Source: Gordionus sp. m RMFG-2023 (lineage: Eukaryota; Nematomorpha; Gordioida; Chordodea; Parachordodidae). From it: 64,000 nt of DNA. A program made the translations under genes and the position numbers. Below the pieces are notes generated by a model. That model was not told where the DNA came from. It searched no databases and saw only the letters and a program-made list of their open reading frames with translations. Shown here piece by piece: positions 15,417 through 27,872 of the stretch (position 1 is the stretch's first letter; every line of letters starts with the position of its first letter). The stretch is taken from the NCBI RefSeq assembly GCF_954871325.1, contig NC_088777.1, positions 37,797,366-37,861,365 on the forward strand, given 5' to 3'.

Positions 15417-18400
15417 CTATGGTTAAATAGAAAATAAATTTGTAAGATCGTTTATATCAATAGGGAGCATAAATTAATTACTAAAAAATTACTTCAAATT
15501 TCAATTAATATTAGACCTGTCGATCCTATTAAAAAAAATAACTTCAATACGATTTTGTTACTTTTTAAAAAATTAGCATCATTACATGGATTTTTTACTT
15601 TAAAATTACAGAAACCATTACTATTAAGATTGACTAATTTATTCCTATTATGTCATCAATTGATATATCCATTATATAAATCTCCGAAAATAAATTTTTT
15701 TTATTAATATAATATTATAATCATTCTGTAAAAATTTTTTTTAAACAATTTTAATGGCCATGCTTGTCAAAATTTCAAGATCTCTATTGCATTTGAACAC
15801 CGGTATAAGTACTGAGGATGGCAGGGGTTTATTAAAATATAATTTATATACTGTTTTAATATTTGACAGGTCTTCTTTTCTTAAGGTGTTTATCTTTATA
15901 TAAAAGAAATTTTGATAGGCTACCATCCAATATATTCATCACAAATTTATTATCTTTTGAATGAGTTTGGGCACTAATTTTCTCCCTAAATGTATGATTA
16001 GGCGATCGAAAATTTTTCGATTCAAAATTTACAAATATCAAATAAAAAATTTTTGTAAATTTTATATTGAAACAAATGTAAATTTTAGACTATACAATAT
16101 GCAGGAAAGGAAATAATAGCGTTTATTTTACATTTTGTGAGTGTCTATTTTTATCTATATTAATTACCAAAAAAAATATGACCCTAAAAATTTTTTTTTA
16201 AAACTTAAGCCTATTTTTTATAAATTAATTTTCATTCATTCATTCATTACCACGCCAGAAATTGCACGAAGCGCAATTTCATCACCCACCAGGAGTTGTA
16301 GCGTGCACCATGTATATTCACTAGTATATAGATCCTATACATGATGTATACCCGTTTTATTATAGTGGACGGTACCACTATGTAGTCAGCTAGCATAGTA
16401 AAGAAGAGAGGAGTAAGAAAGAGGGGATCTATTAGTTCCGTTACCGGCAAAATAGTGTTAAGAATTGTAGCTAATATTAATAATAATAATGTACCTGACA
16501 CCTGGTTAGATTTAAGAGATGGGAAAAAAAAATTTCTTAATGTTTGGTAAGTATATCCTTGGAAGATAACGCAATGTCTATAGAATCCATGTTATTCACT
16601 ATTATCATTATTATATTGAGCCTGGAGATCGTTATCATTATCAATATTCACGGTTTTAAGATTATCATTGACTTCGTCAAAAATCATAATTCCTATTGCG
16701 CCAAAACATAAGTTGTCATTAGACTGGGGATAAGAGATTGGAAATAAGGCAGTGTGAGAAATAGTCTGATACGTCCACGATTCCTGCTCTAGTTTAAACC
16801 ATATTTAAGCATGTATTGCAGATGTTCCTTTAAATGTTTCTTGTTTTTGCTGAGTGCAAGAAAATCTATAAACGTAAGATTGATCAAGTCCATGTCCTTC
16901 AGACATTTTGCCAGCCAATAGTATTTGGGGATTCTTCGCCTTCCATAATCCGGGGTCCACTCCATGGACGAAAATATCATATTATCTCGTGAATGTCTTA
17001 AGCAGTGGCCGAGTAATTCTAATCTCCTCAAAGGAATGAGTCTTTTGATAGGTAGGATGTCGCACCTGTTCCAGAGAGTTGTGTTTGGGGTGTTGTATGG
17101 ATAGTAAGTTTTAGTGATTCTTCTTAAGCACTTGTTTATGAAGGTCTGGGATGTGTTGATGTTGCTTTTAGTGTCCTGCCATGTTTCCAACCCGTATGTT
17201 AAGATGGGTAGAATTAGGGATTTAAAGAGTCTTATTTTTAGGTTCGTAGATATCTGGTTGGACGACCATAATTTAGTTAGCTGATGATATCGGGATCTGG
17301 CCTTGTTGGTCCTCGACTTAGTATCCAAAATGGTGGTGCCTAATGACATTATTCTGGTTCCTAGGTACTTAAAATCCGAGACCGTATCTACCACATTATC
17401 CTCAAAGTTAAAGGGGTCGCTGTTATATAGAGGGATATTGGATACAATTAACTTTGTCTTTGAGTAGTTGACTTTCAGTCCGTATCCAAAGCAATTTTTG
17501 ACAAACAATGACAGCAAGTTTCTTAAATTGTACTCAGAGTTAGCTAATATGCATACATCATCGGCATAGCATAGAAAATTTAGAGAGTTGTGTATGTTAT
17601 TATCATATTGTTGATTCAGATATCGAGGGTTAAGAGCATGTTCTTGTTTGAAGGATTTATTCAGAATATCGTTCATTATTACATTAAATAGCATAGGTGA
17701 TAAAATGCATCCTTGTTTCAGTCCTCTGTTGGCCTTAAATGGTTGTGATTTTAAGTTCAGATGTTGTGGTATCACGTTATGATTATCGTATATTATTTTT
17801 ATAAGCGAAATCAGATGTTTATCTATTCCTATGTCCTCCAGTAAGGGCCAGATCTTATGCTGTATGATGGAGTCAAAGGCTTGACTTAGATCAATCATTA
17901 GGGCAAATATTGAGGACTTATGCATTCTAGCTTTCTCCAGAATAACCTTAAGCGCCATGGTTAGTTCCGTCGTGTTCCTGCCCTTCCTATATGATGTGAT
18001 GGCGTTTGAGAGGTTTCCATCGATGATTGGTTTAATCCTGACGGCTATAATATACGTGAACATTTTTAGGGTAACTGGGATCAGTGCAATTCCTCTGTAC
18101 CTTCAGGCTAGTCGGGTTCTTATTTTTAGAGAAATTAAGTATTATCGATGTCATCCATTCCTCTGGGAAATTGCCAGTATTCCATATCTCATTAAAGAGG
18201 GGAAGCAGTAGACTAGCACTTAAATCAGCATCTATCTTCCAAAGTTCCGCAAAAATCCCATCGATTCCGGCTGCTTTATGGGTTTTTAGTCTTTTATAAT
18301 GGCATTGATTATATCTATTCTGTTCAGGTTCCGATTAGGTGGTTGGAAAGGATAGTCACATAATGGTTTAGGCCACCTTGTTCTGTAAAGGTTCATGTAA

Positions 18401-21273
18401 TGGTCTGTCCATATCGCTAATTGTTCCCTGGGGTCCGTTATAATTTTATTATTTTCAATGTGTAATCTTGGTAGAGGATTGGATTTAAAGGTAGTGAGTA
18501 ACTTAAGAGATTGGAAAGCCTTGTAAATATTATTGTTGTCAAAGCTATATTGTATGGATCTAGATAAGTTGGCAATAAAATATCTTTTATCTGTTCTTAT
18601 GCAGTGAGTTATGTACCTTCTGTGGTGTTTAGTATATTGGTTATAGGAGATATTTGTTGTTAAGTTTTTAATTATCTGTATTGTTGAAGGGGATAGCCAT
18701 TCTTTACGCTTAATTCGTGGTCTTAAGCATGAATTCATACAGCTTGATAAACTTAGTTTCATATCCTTCCAAGTTATATTAGGATTGATCATGCCATTTT
18801 GGGTGTTTCTCCATGTTGTTAGATTGGTGATGAACTCTTCCTTTATAACCGGATCATTCAGCTGTGCCAAGTCTTTCCTCATTATGAAGTGTGTAGAGTT
18901 AAGGTGGCTATGTTGATTTCGGTTTGGAAAAATGGTATTTTTTATCCTTAGCTCGCATCCTAGTGGGTAATGGTCCGTAAATAAGGTGAAGTTCAGTTTG
19001 CTGATGACTTTGATGTCCTTCACCCACTTAAATATATTGTTGGAAATTATAAAGAAATCAATTTGTGAGGTAGTGCCAAAAGATGGGCTTTTGTAGGTCA
19101 TGGTGTGATGGTTAGGATGATTGAAGAAGGTATTTCCTATTTTCAAATTGAAGTGTTCACAGATTTCTATTAGTTTTTTGCCATTAGTGTTCGTACTTTG
19201 TACTAGAGTGGCGTTCCCGAGGCAGGTAGAATTGTTAGGCTTCCCAACCGAGGCATTGAAATCGCCAGCTAATATGATACTATCTCGATGAGGTAGTTCT
19301 TTTAAGATATTTTCCAGCTCTATGTAAAAAACTTTATTATGATGTGGTGAATAAATATTGAACAGGTGAATTTTCTTGTAACCAATATTTAAGGTAAGAC
19401 AGCAAATGCGACTGGAAATTGGATTAAAGCTTACATATTTAATTAGTTTGTTATGGATTAAGATTGCTACACCTGCCCAAACATGTTCAGCATTCGAGCT
19501 GCAGTATAAGGTAAAATTACAAAATATCACTATTATATTATTAAACGATTATGAATTTTGCAACAAAATATGAGTACTAAATTAAATATCTAAAAAATAT
19601 GTTTTTCAAATAAAATTTTAATCATTATTCCTCTTATAAATAATACATTGATTTGTATAAAAACAAATAATATTATTCAATTCACACAACTATAACATTA
19701 TTTGGTTATCACCTATATCAAGGGGTAGTGTTGTTAATAGATAATTAATAGTTATAGTCAAAAAATATGACTGACACTAAATTAGTTGATTATTCGATGA
19801 CTAAAATTATTAATTTTATTATGGTTTTTGAAAACATAAAAAATCTACCTAATTTTATATTAATAGAATAATAATGTTAAAAAATATTAGATTTAGTACC
19901 AGCCAGTTACTAAAAATAAACAAATTCAAAATTAGAATAAAAAAGAAATATAATTATAAGCAAATCCACAAAATTAATCAACTAGTTTAGTTGCTAAATT
20001 TTTTAGTTGATTTCCATAGTCGTAATCGGAAGAAGTTGACACAAGGGGTATTATTTTTATTTTTTAATTAAATAATTTTTTAACACTGATATGGGTTAGT
20101 TTATAAAAATAAAGTACCCCTTGAAAAATGAGATAACTTATTATTTGATTCATACAAAACAAATACTACATTATTTGACTCAAATTTACAAATACATTGA
20201 TAAAGATAACTTATCACATAATATTATATTCACTAACATATATAAAACTATATTAATAAAAAATTGTAAATTGTTTTAAACAAATTTTAAGAACATATAG
20301 GGGAGGGTCAATAGGTTTTTAAAAAAGCTCATTAAGAAGATAAGAAATTAAAAAGTTGGCTTACAACAGATATTTTGAATTAATTTATATAAATATTAGA
20401 CCTAAATTTTAAACAATTAATAAAATATTAAGTAATGAGTATGTGTTACTTTTTTGAATATCCCTATATAGATATTATGCTTATAACTCAGAGGCATAAA
20501 TTAAACAAGGCAGAATTTGTTTTATCACATATTATATAAATAATTTATTTAATTTCATAATTATTTAAAAAACTAAATTTATCATGTGTTATTTTTGAAA
20601 TTTTATTCATATAAATACAAATTTATTAAAAAATACTATATTTAAACTATAATTCATTATACAGCTCAACTTTGAGCATATTATATCATTTTACTATAAT
20701 AAATTCTCACTCATTTTTTTAATTCAAATGTACATATTCTTTAAAAAATGTCTTAATTTTTCAAAAAATAAAATTTGTAATTTAGGTTTATTTTATATGA
20801 AGAATATTACATTTGGTTGAGTTATTAAAAATATTGAGAGTTTTATCAATATTTATTTGAGTAAATTCTTGAGCCAATCTGTCTTTCAATTTATCTGGTA
20901 TTGTGTAATGGAAAATAAAATCTTTGTTGCCTTGATTCAAAGCTAAAAAATTATAAGGTGAATTGAGAGGACTATTAGTGACACTAGCATTGTTTGAATA
21001 GTCTGTATTATATAAAAAATACATTAATCCATTTAAATGAATAAATTTATTTTGCCTAAATCATTAATAGTTTATTCAGGAAAAATGTCTCAAATTATCG
21101 TTATATAAATTTGATTTAGTGTCTAGTAATAAGTATATTATTGTTAAAATTATAAAGTTATTGATAGTTTCAGTCGAACCTCTATCATCCTTATCAAGTT
21201 TTGATTTTGAGCTACTTTCGTGAATAGTGGAATTTCTGGTATATTTCCTTTTAGTTACAACCTTTCGATTCAT
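14815..21273 (-). CDS. MRG-domain chromatin protein (MORF4L1/Eaf3/MSL3-like)
   Basis: Three exons on -: 21180-21273 (ATG, MNRKVVTKRKYTRNST), 20811-21002 and 14815-15416 (stop TGA at 14815-14817). Both introns have GT and AG ends and are phase 1, so the frame joins cleanly to a protein of roughly 300 residues. The N-terminal part is basic and serine-rich; the middle exon has IPDKLKDRL, matching the IPEELKP start of the MRG domain; the last exon carries FVRGLRIYFDKLFDKKLLYK and LRLFVILPEM, matching YFDK..G..LLY and LLRLFVRLPEML of MRG15. Family members sit in NuA4/Tip60 acetyltransferase and Sin3/Rpd3S deacetylase complexes. No chromodomain exon was found, so either it lies upstream beyond what I could recognise or this is a short MRG protein. 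The start codon is the first in the visible open exon and is not certain. Confidence 0.82.
15735..16045 (-). other. Open stretches of unknown nature in MRG intron
   Basis: Two overlapping open frames of about 61 codons lie on - here (one with FRSPNHTFREKIS, the other with KPLPSSVLIPVFKCNRD). Neither matches a family I recognise. They are separate frames within the intron between the MRG exons and just downstream of the LINE tail, so they may be a decayed insertion. Confidence 0.25.
16789..18063 (-). pseudogene. LINE reverse transcriptase
   Basis: A 424-codon open frame from MFTYIIAVRIKPIID to the C-terminus. It contains YRKGRNTTELTMAL, IDLSQAFDSI, LKQGCILSPMLFNVIMND and the catalytic FLCYADDVCIL, then the thumb and C-terminal LLGHCLRHS and YGRRRIPKYYW motifs. 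The catalytic aspartates are kept. The start of the RT fingers lies in other frames upstream (18070-18299). Confidence 0.9.
18286..19530 (-). pseudogene. LINE endonuclease domain and EN-RT linker
   Basis: A 414-codon open frame beginning within the endonuclease: AGVAILIHNKL, FNIYSPHHNK, ILAGDFNASVG, SQIDFFI and FTDHYPLGC mark the successive conserved blocks of AP-endonucleases of LINEs, with the catalytic D of GDFN and the terminal DH present. The N-terminal catalytic E block is absent owing to 5' truncation. The frame ends near 18286, where the sequence continues in another frame into KTHKAAGIDGIFAELWK, an RT block. Confidence 0.85.
19531..20810. other. MRG intron, no other gene seen
   Basis: AT-rich intron between the LINE 5' end and the middle MRG exon. 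No coding signal, RNA gene or terminal repeats were recognised. Confidence 0.5.
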
Positions 21274-21904
21274 TTTGAATGAAGTGAAAACAGACAGGAT
21301 GATGACATAATTCCATTGAATGAAATTGTAAAATTATTTCTAATTATAAAAGAAAAAAATCGTTTCAACCAAGGTATTTTAGCATTTTATTTTATTTAAG
21401 GAACAATTTTTTAATAAAAACGAATTTAAAATAAAGGTCATATAAGAAACAAATCACAATTATATGATATAGGGCATATACATTAAAAAGTTAAATCTAA
21501 AAAAACAGTTAAATTAGGTAATAACAGAGGCGAGACCGGCTTACTACATTGCTATACAGAACATGAATTGCAATGCAATTTCTTTGACAATAACTTGTTT
21601 TAATAGAAGGCTTTATTGCGATAGTGACTTATTCAACTTAATTCTTTCACTAATAACGTGATAAATTAAAGGTATTCCTCGCCAAAAACCAAGAGTATTG
21701 GTGACAAATGTGAAAAAAATTATTTTGCAATGTCTGAATATTTAATTACAAGATATCTGCCTAACTTATTACTGAGTCATTTCTTTGTAACGTGCCGAAT
21801 ATAATCTCAAGCAACTGGAAGAAAGGTATTAGGCTTATACCATCAGGTTTTCTGTTGTTGCCTGGGCCAAAATGAGTAGGCTCTATAGTATTTGATTTGG
21901 GATA

Positions 21905-22113
21905 CTAGCATTTTTTAAGAGCTTTTGAGATTAAGTTATTTATGTTTGCATACCGAGGGAGACAACTTTTGGAATACCTGCAATGTAAATGATAGTGTCC
22001 TTTGGATGGTAAGAAACAATTAATACAATTGGAAGGGAGTGATATAGCTATATGGAGTTCTTCATTAGTAAGAAAGGGACCGAGATTTTTGTTTGGATTT
22101 GGAATAGCCAACA
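21905..22113 (-). pseudogene. Fragment of another non-LTR element (C-terminal part)
   Basis: A 69-codon frame with FLTNEELHIAISL, CINCFLPSKGHYHLHC and YANINNLISKALKKC. This order (an SL..EEL.IA segment, a C..C...GHH..C knuckle, then R..NIN.LI.KAL) is what follows the RT domain in many degenerate LINE polyproteins. Only this end is preserved. Identification rests on pattern memory and is moderate. Confidence 0.45.
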
Positions 22114-22129
22114 ACCATTAGTAGCCTAA

Positions 22130-25100
22130 TTTCGAATTTAGAATAGCCTATTTGGGTTATTGTTATAATGAATATTATATTAAAAATTGAGAATGAGAGT
22201 TAATAAAACAACTAGAAGGTTGATTTAGTGGTCGCGTCTATAATTAAATGCATAAATTTTTATAGTTTTCCAAATATTGATATTTTACAATTATTTTGGC
22301 ATAATAATATATGTATATATATCTACGATAGTAATAATATACATGAAATTCTTACATGGAAAAAAACAAATTTTTATAAAAATATATAGAATTCCAAAAT
22401 ATCTTGCTGGAGGGGCGAGAAAATCAATTATGCTCATACATATTTACAGCGCTAGCAAATAAGTGTTTGGAATAAAAATCTCAAGCTTAGTACTAATAAT
22501 AACTTGATGAGATATATGAAAAACTTAAATTTTTACAAAAATCATTGGCAGTTTTTAAACTATCTCTCCCCTTCACTAACTTTGAATTCATTAATTGACA
22601 TTGTTGATAATTTAGTAATTATATTGAATTTTTATATTCACTGATATACTTAAATACAATCAGAAAAGTAAATATTATTAAAATAGATTTACTATCATGA
22701 TAAATATTAATATATAATATACTATATTTTACAAATGATATTATAAGATTAAAAATGTTGAAACAAATTTCGATTATAAATAATTGATACCAGAACATCT
22801 ATTAAAAATTATTTATTATTAAATAATATCATTTTAAACATTTTTTTATATTTGTGTAAAAAGACTTCTCTTATATATTTTTTTATAATTTTATACAAAT
22901 TTTTATTGCACTAATAAAATATTTTTAAAAATCACTGAAATAAATAATATATAAATTATACTATATTGTGTTAAATAAATATATGTATATAATTAAAAAT
23001 TTGATTATATTCTTATCTCTGGGATTGTTCACCTACCACTCAAGTAAAATTAATACAATAAATTATAAAATAAGTTAACCATAGAGTTTCTCAGAATGAG
23101 AGGAAATCTATTTGTTGATAATTATATTTCAGTATTCTAATTGCTGGAAAGTGTGACTGAGGCAACTTGGTCCTCGAGGTTTGTTAATATCTGTTCAATT
23201 TAGAAATATAAGATACTAGCAGACTTTGGAACCAGAGCCAGGGACTTTCGAAACTAGGACAAATCAAGTAACCTGAATCTGACACCCTCTTTTAAAATTT
23301 ACAAGAGCCAAAATCGAACCTGTTCATTTTAGAATTTTTAGGAACCTGTCTATAATTTATATATATGCACTGTTCAAAATATCGCATATTCATTTTAGAG
23401 GGTTTATTTATTTTAAAATTTTTTGATTGATTTAACAAAGCTTGAAACAGAAATCGAAACTTTGAACCACCGTAACCGCGTTAAATTTAAAAATTAGAAC
23501 CCTTTTTAAAATAGAGGAGCTCGAATCAGAATTTCTTTTGCCAAAATATTTAGAACCGGGGCAAGGATCATTGTAAGTCTCACATATTCTAGATAGTATA
23601 TTTTATGATAGTCTTAATAAAATTTTTAGTAGTAAATTGCAATAGAACAGAATATTATCAGCCATTTAAAATTTTATAAAAGAAAAGTAAATTTGGTATA
23701 CGATTTTTCCAAGATAAGATTGCCATCTATATTACATTCGTATAATAATTATTAAAATAGAAGCTCTCTTTTATCAGTTGGGAAAGTTTTATAAATATTT
23801 ATGCTGTTTATATAATATATAATAAAGATAAGTAAAGTTAGTTATATTAAGGTCTTAATAGCACGCGGAAAATGGTAATTTCAAATTTATATTTATTTCT
23901 TTGTTTTGGAATCCTAGATCAAATTTCATAAGATTTTTTTAAAAAAAAGGATTACATAATAGAAGGGGTCATGATTACAATATTTCAAAATTTTAATTGA
24001 AATAATAAATTTTTATTTTAACTTATATTAATAGTGGCTCAGTTGTATTATATTGTGTTATCCTGACAACTATTACCAATAGCATTCTCAAATATATATA
24101 TCTTGTAATCTATTATAAACTAAAATAGCTAATGACTTCACTCTCTCTAACATGGAAGTGAATAATGCAATTAAGATTAAAATTTTAAGAGTGGAGGGAC
24201 ATTATGGGGTACCTTTTTAGTTAACGCACATAATTAAATTGTATCCTTTTATATTTTAATTATAAAGGGGCCTTGCGTCAGTGGCTCAAGGCGGTCTAAA
24301 AGCATATGATTTATTTTCATAAAATAGTTTATCAAAGCCCGGGACATGTTGGTTGTTTTCTCAATTAGGATTTAAAAAAAAATTATTATATATAATTAAA
24401 GTTATAGGGTTAAGGTATTTTACAAAATATAATATAAGATTAGTTTTATATGCTGCCCTTCCTGATATTTATAATAATATAAGAGTGATAAATAACTTGA
24501 CAAAATAAGCTTGATTAACCGCTGTCCTCTAATGTTATAATAATTATTTCTAAATCTTATGATTAATTTAATAGTTCCCACACACAGTATATACCACTTG
24601 CTAAGTTTTATTATGATAACATACTATTTTTAATGATTTAGCTATCTATGACCAAGAAACTGGTGACCTTTCATAATATATTTTTATTTTATTTTTAGAT
24701 TTTTTTAAATTAAACAACTAACAATCTGAATAATTAAGTGTTTGTGCAAATTTTATTTCTTAATAAATCATATATTAAATAGGTCATGACTGGATTTTTT
24801 TTTAAAGTATTAAAAACTGTATTCATTTTAAATGTTTTAAATTTATTAAAATTGATTTCTATATAATATTAAGTTATTAAGTACAAGATTCATGACTGAG
24901 TGAAATTATTGACAATAATTTAAGAGTTAAAAAAATTTTTTAACAATTGAATCCCTGAAAAGAAATTACCAGCATTGAATGCTGCAAGTGTAAATGTTAC
25001 AAATCCAAAAAAGTGATAAGATAAAAATGAATAAACAAATTGAGATTAATAATTATATTCTTGATACAGACATTAAAAAATTGAAATAGCGAATATCTAA

Positions 25101-25500
25101 AATATATAGTATTATAGTAAGATAGATAGTAAATCCAAAATGATAATATATTCTACAATGAGTTCATTTAACTTTGTACACATCGAATATTTTTGACAAA
25201 AATATGAAATGGTAAAAATATCTCAAGGCAAAAAAAATTTTGCATCTTATAATTTAATAATTAATTGTAACTTTTACTTACTAATATTTGTAGTTCATAT
25301 TTTAATAAAATATTTTACGATTATTAAATTTATATTTATAATAAAGGCAACGCATTATCTATCAGTTGCAATAACTTGGTGAGCTATCGAAAAATTTGCC
25401 TTACCGTCGCTTGCTATAAAAGATTGGGACAAAATGGTTTACATTAATTTTCAATGTGGTCTTAATTATTAAATCCATTTTAAAATTTGGGAGAATATAA
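22130..25500. other. AT-rich noncoding DNA
   Basis: No coding exon supported. Near 23225-23570 is a degenerate GC-richer repeat with GAACC, AACCTG and AACCGGGGC strings, similar in style to the patch at 41760-41960. A possible tRNA-like patch is listed separately at 24268-24372. Confidence 0.5.
24268..24372 (+). repeat. Possible tRNA-like (SINE head) sequence
   Basis: GTGGCTCAAGGCGGTCTAAA resembles the A box and D arm of a Leu/Ser-type tRNA, and ATCAAAGCCCGGG about 45 bases later is placed like a degenerate B box. The clover leaf does not close well by eye. It could be a decayed tRNA-derived SINE or chance. Confidence 0.2.
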
Positions 25501-25507
25501 ATTAGAA

Positions 25508-25991
25508 TGGGTGTCGAACTGTTAAGTATAACGGTTAGTTCTAATCAAGTTCTTATTTTAAAATTTTAAAACGGTTTATTTCAATTCCGGTTATTTTTTA
25601 ATTAATTTTTATAGGTTCGTTTCGAATTGGCAATTTATATCGGTTCTTTTCCCGTCATTTAAGTTTTTATAAGTTCTGTAATTTCAAATTAATTATAATT
25701 TTGTTTGTAAAGCGTAACAATGTAATGAAAGCATTTTAAATAAAAAACAAATTGAAGAAAATTTTTTAATTTTATTGTAAAATATGAAATAAGAGACATA
25801 GTGAAATATTGACTATTATAGTAATAAATATAATTTAAAAAAGCGTTATGAAGCGGCTTAAACCAGTTAGGAAGTATATGTAATGAATCGATTATCTCCT
25901 TTTATAATTTTCTTATAACGTTTCGGTTATGGCTACGGTTCAGAGAACTATAAATGGCTCATCTTGGTTTTGCGATTAGGTTCGACACCCT
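25508..25991. mobile_element. Non-autonomous element with GGGTGTCGAAC ends
   Basis: The left end GGGTGTCGAACTG and the right end GGTTCGACACCC are inverted repeats about 480 bp apart. Subterminal sequence is GC-richer and repetitive (CGGTT, GGTTCG). No open frame of note is inside. Likely a hAT-type MITE, but the target duplication is unclear because of decay. Confidence 0.55.
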
Positions 25992-26708
25992 AATAATAAG
26001 GCACGTAAGAAAATAAAGAATGAAGGTGAGAAATAATTAAATATAAAAATTTTAAATAATTATTAAGGTAAATAAAAAAATTTACATCAGTTTGGGATTC
26101 GGATAATGTTTTACTAATTTTTTGAAAAAATGTCATGGATAAAAAAAAATCATGAAAATTAAATTTATTAATAAAAGAATTTAATATTATTTGAAATATA
26201 CATCTATAACACATATAGCCGACCTTTGTGCTCCGAAGAGACGCCAAACTGTCTTGGATCAATCATGTAATACATTTTAAAATTTTTTGCATAAGTTGCA
26301 TTCCATATTAAATCAACTGAAGATTCAACCCGACCTTCTTCGATTTTTTTTACATTTTGTATGATGGTAGTATATACAATAACTAGTAAAAATATAAAAT
26401 TTTAATTCCCAACTCAGCTTACTTCATGAGATATGGTCATTTTTGGAAACGCGGAAATTTCAAAATACGCTATAATATCTCAAAATGTAAATAAGCTAAA
26501 ACATAATTTAAATTTTATCAAATAGCTCTAGAAAGCCCTTAATATGATATAAAATTTATTTTATTGAAAATAAGTCTAAAAAACAGAAATAGAAAACCGG
26601 AAATGGCAAGTAAAAATGCTCCTTTTTTCTTTTAAATTTTTTTTACAGATAGATATTATACTTCCTAATATTTGTAAAAAATCCTAGATTTGGACAACTA
26701 CTGGGCCA

Positions 26709-27872
26709 TAGGCGTAGCTAGGGGGGGGGAGGCAAGGGGAAATCCCCCCCCTTCAGAAATTTATCACTTTTTGTGAATATCATTTTAAGCTAATAAAAAA
26801 TATCCCCCTTAGTTCTCCCCCCACTCCCTGACCTGACCCACAAAAATATATTCATATATCTTAAACAATAATTTGAAAGAAAGAATGTAAAAGTTGATAA
26901 TAATTTATAAAACTATTCTTCATAATTTATACATTTGTGGGAAAAAGCATTTATATATAAAAAAGTGAACCAAAAATGCTTTTTAAGAAATGGAATATAA
27001 TAAGCCAAAGATAAGTCTTAAGACAAAAGTGAATGTATTATAATTATTAATAATATATCCATAAAATTACTAATATATTTTTTTATAAAGTGAATAATTT
27101 TAACTTATTATCTTAAGAAAAAAATATAATTATAAAACTATATAAAATTTTATCATAAATTAAATAAAAAAATTAAAGCACAATACAAACAGTGGAAAAT
27201 TATATGTCGTAGATTTACAGTATATCTAATTTTATCAATTATCATATGACAATCAAGTAATTTTTACCAATATAGCCAATTATATATTTTACAGAAATCT
27301 ATAATATATTGATAAGGACATCAGAAAATATAATTTAAAGACATTGTGGGACAAATAATATGAGATTACTTTTAAATATTATTTTTTATTTAAAATAAAT
27401 AGATGGCGTTAAATAATTAAATGCATATTGTTGCAATATCTATTATCAAGAGCATAGATTAATAAAACTTGTCAAAATATTAACTGTAATATATTCTTTA
27501 ACTGTCAAATATGTCTGTAAAATTGAAGTTTTACCTAGTATTTTGTAACGAATTCTATATAATAGAGGGATCAACTATATGTCTACTTACTTTTTATAAA
27601 TAAATTTCTTGGAATTATTACCATGCTTTTATATTAATGTATATACAAGTAATTTATTATATTTTATATAAACTAATAAAAATATATTTCATATTTGTTC
27701 CAGGTTTATTTTTTTTATTAAAATTAACCTCCTATATTGTAAAAATATTTTATGACTATATAGAGACTAAGGAAACCCGGCCGAAGGCCGGGCAAAAGCG
27801 GGCCGAAGGCCCGCCCTAAATGGGGTCTGGAATTCCACCCCCCCCCCCCCCCTTAAGAAAATCATGGCTATG
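26709..27872. mobile_element. Non-autonomous MULE-like insertion with G/C-tract ends
   Basis: Bounded by a direct repeat TACTGGGCCA (26699-26708 and 27873-27882), a 9-10 bp duplication that fits Mutator-like elements. The ends are imperfect inverted repeats (TAGGCGTAGCTAGGGGG at left; CCCCTTAAG..ATGGCTATG at right), each with a long G or C run. The right arm of the surrounding inverted repeat shows the empty site (TACTGGGTCAAGAG), confirming the boundaries. No transposase is inside. Two GC-only hairpins stand at 27776-27814. Confidence 0.75.
27776..27814. repeat. Pair of GC-rich hairpins with GAA loops
   Basis: CCCGGCC-GAA-GGCCGGG at 27776-27792 and GCGGGCC-GAA-GGCCCGC at 27798-27814 each form a perfect 7-bp stem with a three-base loop, separated by CAAAA. 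Both stems are wholly G and C in otherwise AT-rich DNA. Confidence 0.9.

Larger units (their letters stand above)
16216..19530 (-). mobile_element. RTE-type non-LTR retrotransposon (LINE), 5'-truncated
   Basis: On - it reads apurinic endonuclease, then reverse transcriptase, then a 3' untranslated region ending in a (TGAA)n tail (plus-strand CATTCATTCATTCATT at about 16232-16247). The endonuclease has AGDFNASVG, IGNTFF and FTDHYPLG; the RT has GIALIPVTLKM, GLKQGCILSP and YADD. The direct EN-RT order, the NTNGKKLIEICE block and the short tetranucleotide tail fit the RTE clade. The first part of the endonuclease is missing, so the copy is 5'-truncated. Two frameshifts (near 18290 and 18110) break the polyprotein. 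It sits in an MRG intron in the same orientation as the gene. Confidence 0.88.

Noticed and set aside
16247-16501. 84-codon frame on - in the LINE 3' region
   Set aside because: It falls between the RT stop and the tail, has no RT or nuclease motif and is best read as LINE 3' untranslated sequence.
17957-18299. Open frames on + opposite the LINE reverse transcriptase
   Set aside because: Shadows of the LINE RT coded on -, which has clear RT motifs.
25990-26262. 90-codon frame on -, considered as a chromodomain exon of the MRG gene
   Set aside because: No chromodomain aromatic-cage residues or W..(W/N)DEW string could be found in it.
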